DNA of 64,000 nucleotides. Origin: Vibrio hangzhouensis (GTDB lineage: Bacteria > Pseudomonadota > Gammaproteobacteria > Enterobacterales > Vibrionaceae). The notes beneath the pieces were generated by a model. That model saw nothing but the letters and a program-made list of their open reading frames with translations, was not told the DNA's origin and made no database searches. Below, piece after piece: positions 9,467 through 18,630 of the stretch; the stretch's first letter is position 1; each line of letters begins with the position of its first letter. The DNA is taken from assembly GCF_900107935.1 (NCBI RefSeq), contig NZ_FNVG01000020.1, positions 1-64,000 of the forward strand, read 5' to 3'. Made by a program: the position numbers and the translations under genes.

Positions 9467-10051
9467 ATGAGCAATATATTAATCATCAATGCGCACCAGC
9501 CTTACCCATTCTCTGAAGGTAAACTTAACGCAACTCTTGTCGATAAGGCGATCACCCTACTCGAAGGCAAAGGCCATCAAACACGTGTGGTCACCATGCA
9601 AGATGAGATTGATGTACCAGCACAACTGGATAACTTTAAGTGGGCGGATCGAGTGATCATTCAATCGCCAGTCAACTGGATGAGCGTGCCTTGGAGCTTT
9701 AAAAAGTACATGGACGAGGTGTTTACTGCTGGCATGGGTGGCGAGCTGTGCCTATTCGACGGCCGCTCAGAAGAAGAGCCCAAGAAAAACTACGGCACTG
9801 GTGGTACTCAAACCGAGACTAAATACATGCTATCTTTGACTTTCAACGCACCGGAAGAATCGTTCAATGACGAGTCTGAATACCTTTTCCAAGGCAAAAG
9901 CGTAGATGATCTCATGTTCCACATGCACGCCAACTTCCGCTTTTTTGGCATGCAAGCATTACCAACTTTTGCGGCATATGATGTGATGAAAAACGCTGAC
10001 ATCGACAATGACCTTGCTCGATTTGAATCGCATTTAACCGAGCACTTCTAA
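9467..10051 (+). CDS. mdaB: NAD(P)H:quinone oxidoreductase, MdaB type
   Basis: 194 residues from ATG 9467, chosen because AGAGGAC lies 7-13 bases upstream; an in-frame GTG at 9443 lacks support. Flavodoxin-like fold with the FAD-site block 'NAHQPYPFSEGKLN' at the N-terminus and 'QSPVNWMSVPWSFKKYMDEVFT' (residues ~65-90), 'GTGGTQ' and 'FRFFGM' typical of MdaB/NQO1-type soluble reductases. It reduces quinones by two electrons in the cytoplasm and protects against redox stress. E. coli MdaB is 193 residues, so the length agrees. Stands alone between a TetR and an AraC-type gene. Confidence 0.9.
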   Translation: MSNILIINAHQPYPFSEGKLNATLVDKAITLLEGKGHQTRVVTMQDEIDVPAQLDNFKWADRVIIQSPVNWMSVPWSFKKYMDEVFTAGMGGELCLFDGRSEEEPKKNYGTGGTQTETKYMLSLTFNAPEESFNDESEYLFQGKSVDDLMFHMHANFRFFGMQALPTFAAYDVMKNADIDNDLARFESHLTEHF

Positions 10052-10212
10052 CCGACTAAGTACTCCCTTTCCTCCTCTAGCACTGGGCGTTGAGCGAAGG
10101 GATTTCGACTAACAGTTTGCATAAACTGGTGCTGGTTCATGCTTCTGGTAAAAGAGCACAACAAGGACGTTGTGAAGCCAGGCCGCATTACTCCAAACTG
10201 TCAGTCATTAAC

Positions 10213-11184
10213 TTAATCAAATAAATCATGAGTACTTAATCGGGTTCGGTTGTGGTTTGTCAGAGTCGCCGACGGGCTCTCGCCAAACAGCCTCTTGTAG
10301 TTACCGGCGAAAAGCCCTAAATGACAAAATCCGTAGCTAAAAGCAATATCATAAACCGAGTGCTCGCCGTGACTGTTCAATAAAGCTCTGCGCACCTGAT
10401 TTAATCGAATCCTGTGAATAAATTGCTGGGGTGACATACCACAGCAGGAGTGGAAAGTATTTTGCAATGTTCTGCGACTCACATGTACCGCATCACATAG
10501 CTCGCTGACGGTTAGGGGATGGGAAGAATTGCAATCTGAAAGCGTCTGTTTCACTCGCTGCATCACTTTGGCACGCTGGAACAGCGGCTCTCTGGGAACA
10601 TCACTATCTCTCAATGAGTTAAGTAAATCGGCAATAAAATCCTTCAATAACGCCTCATGAGTGTAGCCAGACCAACGAACGGGTTCATTTGTCAGTAGAG
10701 CCGAAAGATAACGCTTGAGCTGGTTTGTATGGGTTGTCGAGTCTACTTGGCTAAGTTGAGAAACCTCTAGCTCCTCTAGCTCGAGCTGCTCTGAAATGGC
10801 CTGCAGAGTCTCTTCGCCAACGACCACACCATAGATAGAGAAATTCTCTGGCGTGACCAACTCAAAATCCAGTCCTCCTGTGCGAAGCAGCATATGATCA
10901 GCACTTTTCTGAAGATGATTGAGATACAAAGACTTTTCCTCAGCACTAAGCCCAAGCCATAACCCACCCTTTTCAACTCTGCAATCCTGCCTCAATCCAC
11001 GATTACTGTCCTCACGAAATACATGAATGTTTTCAAATCGTCGTTCAACAATTTTCCCGTAATAGGCTCCCTCGCTTATCTGGTCGTAGGCTTGGGTCCA
11101 GTTGAATAAGCTGTTCGCCTGCTGATTTGCATCATCAGAGGGACGAACGCACAACTCTGGTGCAAGTTCGCAAATCCCACCCAT
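10213..11184 (-). CDS. eutR: AraC-family regulator of ethanolamine genes (EutR-like)
   Basis: About 323 residues from ATG 11184, which has AAGGAG 8 bases upstream; an in-frame GTG at 11193 sits directly on that AAGGAG. The C-terminal ~105 residues hold two AraC helix-turn-helix motifs ('LTVSELCDAVHVSRRTLQNTF' and 'VYDIAFSYGFCHLGLFAGNYK'). The N-terminal half is the sensor domain. It is divergent from eutB, so it most likely activates eutBC-eat in response to ethanolamine and adenosylcobalamin, as EutR does in Salmonella; that ligand pair is known for the family, not seen here. Confidence 0.82.
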   Translation of the reverse strand: MGGICELAPELCVRPSDDANQQANSLFNWTQAYDQISEGAYYGKIVERRFENIHVFREDSNRGLRQDCRVEKGGLWLGLSAEEKSLYLNHLQKSADHMLLRTGGLDFELVTPENFSIYGVVVGEETLQAISEQLELEELEVSQLSQVDSTTHTNQLKRYLSALLTNEPVRWSGYTHEALLKDFIADLLNSLRDSDVPREPLFQRAKVMQRVKQTLSDCNSSHPLTVSELCDAVHVSRRTLQNTFHSCCGMSPQQFIHRIRLNQVRRALLNSHGEHSVYDIAFSYGFCHLGLFAGNYKRLFGESPSATLTNHNRTRLSTHDLFD

Positions 11185-11368
11185 CACTACCACTCCTTCT
11201 AATTCGTCAGAGATGCTCCATCTTAGAGCATTAACTCCATAACCTTATGTTTCTTATGTATTTTTATGATTGCCGATTTTTGATAGTCGCTTGGAACGTT
11301 ATTCGCAGTGTTAACTATCAAATTGATGTCGAAACACAGCAAGAATCAAACCAAACAGAGGAATCGTA

Positions 11369-12763
11369 ATGACAACGACCTATCGTCGACAACAAGGAAA
11401 CCGAGTATTTACTTTCCAGTCGTTAGCAGAGCTAATGGCGAAAGCGACACCTGAGCGTTCCGGAGATGCCTTGGCTGGAGTTTGTGCCGAGTCTGCGGCA
11501 GAGCGTGTGGTTGCTCAAATGACTTTAGCGGACTTGCCTCTTAAAACATTTCTCAATGACGCCGTCATTCCGTATGAAAATGACGAAATCACGCGACTAA
11601 TCATGGATACCCATGATGCTGACGCCTTCCAAATAATATCGCACTTAACCGTGGGTGACTTTCGAAACTGGCTCCTCAGTGACAACGCGGACTCCGATAC
11701 ATTGACGAGGCTAAGAAAAGGATTAACACCGGAAATGGTGGCCGCTGTCAGTAAGATCATGCGTAACCAAGACCTTATTCTCGTGGCTAAAAAATGTCAG
11801 GTCATCACCGCCTTTCGTAATACCATTGGTCTACCCAGTCGACTCTCGACTCGCCTGCAACCCAACCATCCTACTGACTCATTAAACGGTATCGCAGCAA
11901 GCATTTTCGATGGGCTGATGTATGGGAACGGCGATGCGGTTATTGGTATCAATCCCGCCACAGATAACGTTCCCCAAGCGGTAAAGCTGATGCATTTAAT
12001 GGATGAGGTCATTCAGCAATATAAGATCCCGACACAATCCTGCGTGTTAACCCACGTGACTAATACTATCGAAGCCATCGAAATGGGCGCCCCCGTTGAC
12101 TTAGTATTTCAGTCTATTGGCGGAACGCAAGGCACCAATGACACCTTCGGCATCGATCTCGCTGTTCTAAAAGAGGCGCAGCAAGCCGCACTCTCACTCA
12201 ATCGGGGTTCAGTAGGTAACAACGTCATGTATTTCGAAACCGGACAAGGTACCGCATTATCCGCCAATGCGTTTCATGGTGTCGATCAGCAGACTTGCGA
12301 AGCAAGAGCGTACGCCGTAGCGCGCCACTTTGACCCGTTACTGGTCAATACCGTGGTTGGTTTTATTGGTCCTGAATATCTGTTCGATGGTAAGCAGATC
12401 ATTCGTGCCGGATTAGAAGATCATTTCTGCGGAAAATTGCTGGGATTGCCGATGGGCTGCGACATCTGTTACACCAACCATGCCTATGCCGACCAGAACG
12501 ACATGGATAACCTACTGACACTGCTCGGTGTCGCGGAATGCTCTTTTATCATGGGCATTCCCGGCTCTGATGACATCATGCTCAACTACCAAACCACCTC
12601 ATTTCACGATGCGCTGTATGCACGAAAAGTGCTGGGGCTGAGACCTGCACCCGAGTTTGAGCAATGGCTGATGGAAATGCAGATCTTCCACGATGTCGAC
12701 AAGGTTCGCCTAAATGACCAATTGGCATCGTCGTTCTCTCGAGCTATCAAACAAGTGAGCTAA
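11369..12763 (+). CDS. eutB: Ethanolamine ammonia-lyase large subunit
   Basis: 464 residues, near the family length of ~453. Recognisable EutB blocks include 'RLQPNHPTDSLNGIAASIFDGLMYGNGDAVIGINP', the 'QSIGGTQGTNDTFGID' loop and 'MGCDICYTNHAYADQNDMDNL'. With EutC it forms the adenosylcobalamin-dependent enzyme that turns ethanolamine into acetaldehyde and ammonia in the cytoplasm. GAGG Shine-Dalgarno site upstream of ATG. First gene of eutB-eutC-eat. No microcompartment shell genes are nearby. Confidence 0.95.
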   Translation: MTTTYRRQQGNRVFTFQSLAELMAKATPERSGDALAGVCAESAAERVVAQMTLADLPLKTFLNDAVIPYENDEITRLIMDTHDADAFQIISHLTVGDFRNWLLSDNADSDTLTRLRKGLTPEMVAAVSKIMRNQDLILVAKKCQVITAFRNTIGLPSRLSTRLQPNHPTDSLNGIAASIFDGLMYGNGDAVIGINPATDNVPQAVKLMHLMDEVIQQYKIPTQSCVLTHVTNTIEAIEMGAPVDLVFQSIGGTQGTNDTFGIDLAVLKEAQQAALSLNRGSVGNNVMYFETGQGTALSANAFHGVDQQTCEARAYAVARHFDPLLVNTVVGFIGPEYLFDGKQIIRAGLEDHFCGKLLGLPMGCDICYTNHAYADQNDMDNLLTLLGVAECSFIMGIPGSDDIMLNYQTTSFHDALYARKVLGLRPAPEFEQWLMEMQIFHDVDKVRLNDQLASSFSRAIKQVS

Positions 12764-12773
12764 GGCGCGTTCC

Positions 12774-13646
12774 ATGACCAAAGTGATTAATATCAAAACT
12801 AAACAAACATCTGATTCCGTGGTAACTAGCCCTTGGCAACAACTACGCAACTTCACTTCCGCACGTATCGCCCTAGGCAGAACTGGTAACAGCATACCAA
12901 CCGATGCGCTGTTATCGTTCCAACTCGACCATGCTCAAGCGATGGATGCGGTGCACTGCGCCCTGGACACAACGGCATTAAGACAGACGCTAACACAATT
13001 GCCACAAGTCCAGTCCTTAACCCCGTCTGTGCCACAAGTAGTCGAGAGCAAGATCAGCGACAGACTCATGTATCTGCAGCGACCAGACCTCGGGCGCCAG
13101 CTCAATCCAGAATCTTGGCAACGCTTGGTTAAACAAGCCGCTTCGCCAAACTTCACCCCGGATCTTGCCATTGTCGTCGCCGATGGTTTGTCGTCTACCG
13201 CGATCCAGCATCATGCCGCGCCATTTATTGAGCGACTACTGACCAGAATGAGCGAGAGTGGAACTTGGCTTCTGGCTCCTATCACCATCGTAAAACAAGG
13301 TCGTGTCGCCGTCGCCGACGATGTGGCTGAATGTTTTGGCGCTAAGATGGTACTGGTTCTCATCGGCGAGCGCCCGGGATTATCATCACCAGACAGCATG
13401 GGCTTATACCTCACTTGGGGGGCCAAGCGAGGCTCTAAAGACTCAGAGCGAAACTGTATTTCCAATATCAGACCAGAAGGCTTGAGCTACGACGACGCTT
13501 GCAACCGAACCATGTACCTGCTCGAAGAAGCCAGGCGATTACATCTGTCAGGCGTCAATCTTAAAGACCGCTCTGACATCCAAGATGAAAGCGGTTCACA
13601 ACTCAATCAGACACACACCGACAATTTTCTAATCACTCACTCGTAG
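12774..13646 (+). CDS. eutC: Ethanolamine ammonia-lyase small subunit
   Basis: 290 residues, the usual EutC size. Starts 10 bases after eutB. Shows 'TSARIALGRTGNSIPTDALLSFQLDHAQA' near the N-terminus, 'LAIVVADGLSSTAIQHHA', 'GERPGLSSPDSMGLYLTW' and 'RNCISNIRPEGLSYDDAC', all typical of EutC. It binds the cobalamin cofactor at the interface with EutB. Cotranscription with eutB is clear from spacing. Confidence 0.95.
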   Translation: MTKVINIKTKQTSDSVVTSPWQQLRNFTSARIALGRTGNSIPTDALLSFQLDHAQAMDAVHCALDTTALRQTLTQLPQVQSLTPSVPQVVESKISDRLMYLQRPDLGRQLNPESWQRLVKQAASPNFTPDLAIVVADGLSSTAIQHHAAPFIERLLTRMSESGTWLLAPITIVKQGRVAVADDVAECFGAKMVLVLIGERPGLSSPDSMGLYLTWGAKRGSKDSERNCISNIRPEGLSYDDACNRTMYLLEEARRLHLSGVNLKDRSDIQDESGSQLNQTHTDNFLITHS

Positions 13647-13657
13647 AGGGATCTACT

Positions 13658-15058
13658 ATGTCAAAACATCACGAATATCTGTCACAAAGACAGTTGAAAA
13701 GAGGCACTGCAGGATGGATTTTGCTTGCAGGGCTTGGGGTTTCTTATGTTATTTCTGGCGACTTTGCTGGCTGGAACTTTGGTATCGCACAGGCGGGTTG
13801 GGCTGGCTTCTTAATTGCCGCTATCGCCATGGCCGTCATGTACTTTACCTTAGTTCTATCGCTGGCGGAGATGTCAGCAGCTATTCCAGCCGCCGGGGGA
13901 GGATACAGTTTTGCAAGACAGGCCATGGGCCCGACTGGCGGCTTCGTCACTGGCTTAGCGGTGCTCATCGAATACGCTTTGGCGCCAGCTGCCATCGTCA
14001 TCTTCATCGGCTCTGCGGTTAATGAGCTTGTCGGTCTCGATGGACCCATCGTTTATGCGCTATTCTACGCTGCCTTTATCGGTATTCATCTATTCGGAGT
14101 CGGTGAGGCTCTAAAGGTTATGATGGTGATCAGTGCGCTTGCTGTGCTGGCGATTATCCTCACTGCCGGTGCGCTAATCGGTCACTTTGATATCAACAAC
14201 CTTTTCGACATCGCACCAGCAACCGTTCAAGCAACCGAGGTGCTTCCTTTCGGCTGGTATGGTGTATGGGCCGCACTGCCATTTGCCATGTGGCTATTCT
14301 TGGCGGTAGAAGGTGTACCATTGGCTGCGGAAGAAGCGAAGAACCCTGCCAAAGACGTACCGAAAGGTATTATTGGTGCCATGCTTTTCCTGCTGGTCAC
14401 GGCGATCTTAGTGGTGTTCTTGCTAGCAGGAGCGGTAGGCTCAGAAGTTATCGGAGCGAGTGCCGTCCCACTTGTTGATGCATTGAAACTCACCAACAAT
14501 CCAACCATTGCCACCTTAGTCAATATGCTCGGTCTTGCGGGCCTGGTCGCCTCATTCTTCTCGATTATTTACGGTTACAGCCGCTTGGTATTTGCTCTCT
14601 CTCGTGCAGGATACCTTCCTCAAAGCCTCTCACTCACCAGCAAAAACAAGGTGCCATCTCGCGCACTTATTGTCCCTGGTATCTTTGGCTTTGTGGTATC
14701 GCTCACCGGTGAGGGAGACTTAATCTTAGCGATGGCAGTGGTTGGCGCGACTGTATCCTACGCCTTGATGTCGCTCAGTCACATCCTTCTCAGGATCAAA
14801 CAGCCCGAACTTGAGCGTCCTTATCGCACACCCGGTGGCGTAGTGACGTCAGCTATTTCACTGGTGTTATCATTAATCGCACTAACGGGCGTGTATGCAT
14901 TTGACCCGTCCGCTTTCTACATGACATTTGGATTGTTTGTTATCGGTGGAGTCTACTACGGACTGTATAGCCGCAATAAACTCATTGCCTCAAGTGCCGA
15001 GGAAGAGTTCGCTATGCTGTCCCTTGCTGAACAAGAACTCAATACTGACGCAGGCTAA
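13658..15058 (+). CDS. eat: Ethanolamine permease, APC family
   Basis: 466 residues, about 12 hydrophobic helices, an APC amino acid/amine transporter. The N-terminal 'RGTAGWILLAGLGVSYVISGDFAGWNFGI' and the 'FAMWLFLAVEGVPLAAEEAKNPAKDVPKG' block match ethanolamine permeases. Starts 11 bases after eutC with a GAGGG site. It supplies the substrate to EutBC and replaces the EutH permease of enterobacterial operons. A terminator hairpin follows. Confidence 0.92.
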   Translation: MSKHHEYLSQRQLKRGTAGWILLAGLGVSYVISGDFAGWNFGIAQAGWAGFLIAAIAMAVMYFTLVLSLAEMSAAIPAAGGGYSFARQAMGPTGGFVTGLAVLIEYALAPAAIVIFIGSAVNELVGLDGPIVYALFYAAFIGIHLFGVGEALKVMMVISALAVLAIILTAGALIGHFDINNLFDIAPATVQATEVLPFGWYGVWAALPFAMWLFLAVEGVPLAAEEAKNPAKDVPKGIIGAMLFLLVTAILVVFLLAGAVGSEVIGASAVPLVDALKLTNNPTIATLVNMLGLAGLVASFFSIIYGYSRLVFALSRAGYLPQSLSLTSKNKVPSRALIVPGIFGFVVSLTGEGDLILAMAVVGATVSYALMSLSHILLRIKQPELERPYRTPGGVVTSAISLVLSLIALTGVYAFDPSAFYMTFGLFVIGGVYYGLYSRNKLIASSAEEEFAMLSLAEQELNTDAG

Positions 15059-15071
15059 CGGAAGCGATATG

Positions 15072-15110
15072 AAGGATCGGCCAAGGCCATCTTGCGCCGA
15101 TCCTTGTTTT
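15072..15110. terminator. Terminator hairpin between eat and frnE-like gene
   Basis: Stem AAGGATCGG (15072-15080) / CCGATCCTT (15097-15105) with a 16-base loop, followed by GTTTT on the plus strand. It lies between convergent genes and serves eat best. Confidence 0.7.
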
Positions 15111-15112
15111 CA

Positions 15113-15754
15113 TTAACCAAGCAATTCTTGCAGAACCTGCTTGTACACATCGACCGGCTGCGCACCAGTTAATGCACTTTGGCGATTAAACACTACTGTC
15201 GGTACCGAGCTAATACCTAAATTCTTCCACATATCTTCCGCCTGCTGCACTTCCAAACGAGCTTTCGGGTTATCCAGTCGCTCACGCGCCGCGTTGCTAT
15301 CCAGACCAACGGCTTCAAGCTCACTAGCCAATACGTCACGATTGCTAATGTCTTTGCCCTCACCAAAGAATGCGCTAAAGAGTCGCAGTTTCAAATCAGT
15401 CTGCTTGCCTTGTTCTTTGGCATACTCCAACAAGATATGCGCCTCAAAAGTGTTAAGCATCTTCATGTCGTCACTGTAGTCAAATGTGAACCCCACTTCC
15501 TGACCTAACTGAGTCAGCTGAGCACGGGCGCGAATGCTGTCCTCTTTTGTTGTGCCGTATTTTTCAGCTAAGTGCTCCCGCAGGTTTTGGCCTTCCAACG
15601 GCATATTCGGATTGAGTTCAAATGGCTGCCACTCAAGCTCAATCTTATCTTCAACACCGAGCTCCTTGATGGCTTGTTCTAAACGCTTGTAACCGATAAT
15701 GCACCACGGGCACACCACGTCTGATATCACATCCAATTTGATTTTCTGGCTCAT
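15113..15754 (-). CDS. DsbA-family oxidoreductase, FrnE-like
   Basis: 213 residues, no signal peptide, so cytoplasmic. Thioredoxin-fold with CPWC active site at residues 15-18 and the cis-proline loop 'GISSVPTVVFN' near residue 185; a helical insertion lies between. This is the FrnE/2-hydroxychromene-2-carboxylate isomerase-like branch of DsbA proteins, reported to have disulfide isomerase activity in Deinococcus. Divergent from the HxlR regulator, which probably controls it in response to thiol or electrophile stress. Confidence 0.88.
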   Translation of the reverse strand: MSQKIKLDVISDVVCPWCIIGYKRLEQAIKELGVEDKIELEWQPFELNPNMPLEGQNLREHLAEKYGTTKEDSIRARAQLTQLGQEVGFTFDYSDDMKMLNTFEAHILLEYAKEQGKQTDLKLRLFSAFFGEGKDISNRDVLASELEAVGLDSNAARERLDNPKARLEVQQAEDMWKNLGISSVPTVVFNRQSALTGAQPVDVYKQVLQELLG

Positions 15755-15794
15755 AATGACTTCTCTTTGTTGGTACTTTCTTCTATTGAAATTT

Positions 15795-15860
15795 TAGTGA
15801 CTAGGTATAATATGGTGACCTGTATTTTTGTTTCAACCAGTTACCATTTAGTGACCTAGG
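15795..15860. promoter_or_regulatory. Direct repeats between frnE-like gene and hxlR-type gene
   Basis: TAGTGACTAGG at 15795-15805 and TAGTGACCTAGG at 15849-15860 are near-identical direct repeats 54 bases apart, flanking a TATAAT box (15806-15811) and a further GGTGACC at 15814-15820. The right repeat lies just before the regulator's own start codon. Likely binding sites of the HxlR protein. Confidence 0.5.
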
Positions 15861-15869
15861 AGCCGTATT

Positions 15870-16238
15870 GTGGAAAGCCAAATAAAGATTGATAGCCGCG
15901 GAAGAAAATCGGTCGAAAATGTCTGCAGCGAGCCTTGCGCCATTGAAAAAGGTATGCGACTTATCGGCGGAAAGTGGAAAGGCTCTATCATCTATCATTT
16001 GAAAGATGGCCCGGTACGCTTTAACGATCTGACACGTTTATTGGGCGGAGCGAGTAAAAAAATGGTCGACCAACGACTCAAAGAATTGGAACTAGAAGGC
16101 ATGGTTGAGCGTAAGGTCATTAGTGATAGGCCTATAGCGGTGAGCTACGAGCTAACAGAGTTTGGTCGCAGCGCTCTCAAGATTCTCGATGACCTGCGTG
16201 TTTGGTCTGAAACTTACGATATTCAGATTCGGGAATAA
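15870..16238 (+). CDS. HxlR-family transcriptional regulator
   Basis: 122 residues from GTG 15870 with TAGGAG upstream. Single winged helix domain typical of HxlR: 'CSEPCAIEKGMRLIGGKWKGSIIYHLKDGPVRFNDLTRLLGGASKKMVDQRLKELE'-type arrangement with the 'IGGKWK' core. Cysteines at ~19 and ~23 near the N-terminus could sense oxidants or electrophiles as in YodB/QorR-type members. Divergent with the DsbA-family gene and probably its local repressor. Confidence 0.88.
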   Translation: MESQIKIDSRGRKSVENVCSEPCAIEKGMRLIGGKWKGSIIYHLKDGPVRFNDLTRLLGGASKKMVDQRLKELELEGMVERKVISDRPIAVSYELTEFGRSALKILDDLRVWSETYDIQIRE

Positions 16239-16246
16239 ACACCGAC

Positions 16247-16268
16247 AAAAGGGAGCGATTGCGCTCCC
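16247..16268 (-). terminator. Terminator after AhpC/TSA-type gene
   Basis: Stem GGGAGCG / CGCTCCC with ATTG loop; on the minus strand it is followed by TTTTG. It lies between convergent genes and mainly serves the minus-strand gene. Confidence 0.7.
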
Positions 16269-16286
16269 GTCACTGTCATTAGAAGA

Positions 16287-16826
16287 CTAGTAGTTCAATG
16301 TGCCGCGAATAGGATAGTGGTTATTTGGATCTCTGATCCAAGCAAGACCTCGAGTTAATGCTCCGAGTTCAGGCCTTACAAACGGATTGTTAGAGATGTC
16401 CACAACATGCAAGTTGCCATGTTCGTTAACCACAAATAACCCAGGCTCGGCAAAGTTGTGGTCAGTCTCCTGTTCTGAACGAGGTAGCGAAATGTATAAT
16501 CCTAACTGCTTCATCTGTTCTTCCGTTAAACCATAAGCCAAAGGGAAACTCACATCTAACTTCTCAAGGTGCATTTCCAGTTGATCTTTTGAGTCTCCAG
16601 ACACAGCCAATATGTCCACGCCCGCATCAGCAAAAGCTTTCTTGTATGATTCCAGTTCATTCAGGTATCTGGTGCACAGCGGGCAATGCTTACCCCGATA
16701 GACGAAAACTGCCTGCCAGGTAGCGCCACTTTTCGGCTCACCTAGCGCTACTAATGAACCATCTAACAACGTTGCTTGAAGTGATGGGAACGCATCACCT
16801 GCTTTAAGTTTTAGCGAAGTAGACAT
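16287..16826 (-). CDS. AhpC/TSA-family peroxiredoxin-like protein
   Basis: 179 residues from ATG 16826 (GAGG 7 bases upstream; the in-frame TTG at 16832 is unlikely). Thioredoxin-fold redoxin with 'GKHCPLCTRYLNEL' where peroxiredoxins have the peroxidatic TxxC motif; here it is a CxxC pair (CPLC), which is closer to the AhpC/TSA-like or Prx-like2 branch than to classical 2-Cys peroxiredoxins. No signal peptide. Probably a thiol peroxidase or oxidoreductase. Monocistronic, with a terminator on its 3' side. Confidence 0.78.
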   Translation of the reverse strand: MSTSLKLKAGDAFPSLQATLLDGSLVALGEPKSGATWQAVFVYRGKHCPLCTRYLNELESYKKAFADAGVDILAVSGDSKDQLEMHLEKLDVSFPLAYGLTEEQMKQLGLYISLPRSEQETDHNFAEPGLFVVNEHGNLHVVDISNNPFVRPELGALTRGLAWIRDPNNHYPIRGTLNY

Positions 16827-17002
16827 ACTCAATCCTCAGGACATGTTGTGTTACAGAGCCATTGATTGTGAAGCGATGCCTGAAAGACTTCAAGTAGTTA
16901 ACTTTTGGTAACCTGCTTTCGAAAATTAATATCAGTGGCAACTATGCGTACTGATAAAATCGGCTTTTAACGAAGTTGAATATGAGTCAGCCAACAAGGC
17001 AT

Positions 17003-17028
17003 AAAAAAACCCCGAACAGAGTTCGAGG
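17003..17028 (-). terminator. Terminator of the put operon
   Basis: Stem CCCCGAAC (17010-17017) / GTTCGAGG (17021-17028) with AGA loop, followed on the minus strand by seven T. About 30 bases after the putP stop. Confidence 0.87.
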
Positions 17029-17056
17029 CTTTATATTATCAAAACAAGATCAGAGA

Positions 17057-18550
17057 CTAGTCTAACTCAACCAGGTTCTTCTCAAAGGTTTCATGCTGAT
17101 CTTGTACCGCTTTTTCCGGACCGCCAGTCATAGTGCTCACCAACACAATGGCTAATGTTGACAGAATAAATCCAGGAACAATCTCGTAGACGTCGAAGAT
17201 TCCACCAGTCAGCTGCTTCCAGATTACGATTGTCACACCACCAAGGATGATACCGGCAATCGCACCGTTACGGTTCATGCCTGACCAGTACAGGCTGAGT
17301 AGGATTGCAGGACCAAACGCTGCGCCGAAGCCAGCCCAAGCATATGAGACAAGACCAAGGACGGAGCTGTCAGGTGTCATTGCCAGCACGAGAGCGACAA
17401 CAGAAAGCAGAATAACACCAGCACGGCCTACCATCACCACTTGCTCTGAGGTCGCCTCTTTGTTAATGATTTGCTTGTAGAAGTCTTCCGCCAGAGCAGA
17501 AGAGGAAACCAATAACTGAGAGTCCGCGGTACTCATAATAGCCGCTAGAATGGCTGCCAATAGAATACCTGCAATAACCGGGTGGAACAGTGCATTCACC
17601 AACAACATGAAGATCTTCTCACCATCAGCCAATACGTCACCGCCAGTGTTGGTGATGTATACCAGACCGACCACACCGACCAGCATCGCACCAGCCATAG
17701 ACAGCCCAGTCCAAACCACTGCAATTCGGCGTGCCGTCGTCAGATCTTTGTTAGTACGAGACGCTTTAAATCGCGCCAGAATGTGAGGCTGGCCAAAGTA
17801 GCCCAGACCCCATGCAACCAATGAAATGATAGCGATAGCAGACAAAGGCTGACCTTTTGCGTCATTCCAAAGTGTCAGCAGTTCAGGGTTAATCGCATGC
17901 AGATCTGTTGCCAGCTGACCCAAACCACCCTGCAAGCCAATTATCGGTACGATCATCAGTGCAGCAGCCATTAGCAAACCTTGCACAAGGTCAGTCCATG
18001 ACACCGCGAGGAAGCCACCAAACAGGGTGTATGACACCACACAAATCGTGCCCACAATCACCGCGATCGAGTAATCCAGACCAAACACCGTTTCGAACAG
18101 TTTACCACCCGCAACCAGACCAGAACTGGTATAGAAAAGGAAGAAAAGCAAAATGAAGAACGCAGAAACCACCTGAATCACTTTAGAATTGTCGTTAAAA
18201 CGACGAGACAAGTATTCCGGTAGGGTCAGAGCGTCAGTAGTAATACTGTATGTACGGAGTCTTTTTGCACATAGGAGCCAGTTTAACCAGGTGCCTACTA
18301 AAAGACCGGCTGCAAGCCAAATGGCTTCAATACCTGCTGCATAAGCATAGCCTGGTAAGCCGAGCAACAACCAGCCACTCATGTCTGATGCACCGGCGGA
18401 AAGCGCCGCTGGCCAAGGGCCCAGAGAACGTCCGCCTAGAAAGTAGTCGCTCGAACTGGACGTGCGTTTATAAGCAATCACACCGATAGCGAGCATTACC
18501 GCCAAATAGGCGATGAAAGTTGTCGTAATAGCAAAGCTATTTTGAATCAT
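17057..18550 (-). CDS. putP: Sodium/proline symporter
   Basis: 497 residues with about 13 transmembrane helices, a sodium:solute symporter (SSS family). N-terminal 'YKRTSSSSDYFLGGRSLGPWPAALSAGASDMSGWLLLGLPG' is the PutP signature covering the Na+ and proline sites; the ALAE...'STADSQLLVSSSALAEDFYK' block follows later. Imports proline with Na+. Last gene of the operon putA - small ALDH-like gene - putP, 80 bases after the preceding gene and followed by a terminator. Good GAGGAAA Shine-Dalgarno site. Confidence 0.96.
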   Translation of the reverse strand: MIQNSFAITTTFIAYLAVMLAIGVIAYKRTSSSSDYFLGGRSLGPWPAALSAGASDMSGWLLLGLPGYAYAAGIEAIWLAAGLLVGTWLNWLLCAKRLRTYSITTDALTLPEYLSRRFNDNSKVIQVVSAFFILLFFLFYTSSGLVAGGKLFETVFGLDYSIAVIVGTICVVSYTLFGGFLAVSWTDLVQGLLMAAALMIVPIIGLQGGLGQLATDLHAINPELLTLWNDAKGQPLSAIAIISLVAWGLGYFGQPHILARFKASRTNKDLTTARRIAVVWTGLSMAGAMLVGVVGLVYITNTGGDVLADGEKIFMLLVNALFHPVIAGILLAAILAAIMSTADSQLLVSSSALAEDFYKQIINKEATSEQVVMVGRAGVILLSVVALVLAMTPDSSVLGLVSYAWAGFGAAFGPAILLSLYWSGMNRNGAIAGIILGGVTIVIWKQLTGGIFDVYEIVPGFILSTLAIVLVSTMTGGPEKAVQDQHETFEKNLVELD

Positions 18551-18630
18551 TATTATTTCCTCATCCTAGAATACAGCCTCCAACATAAGCAATATGTCAG
18601 AGGCTGGTAGGGTTCCGTGGTCTTACGCCA

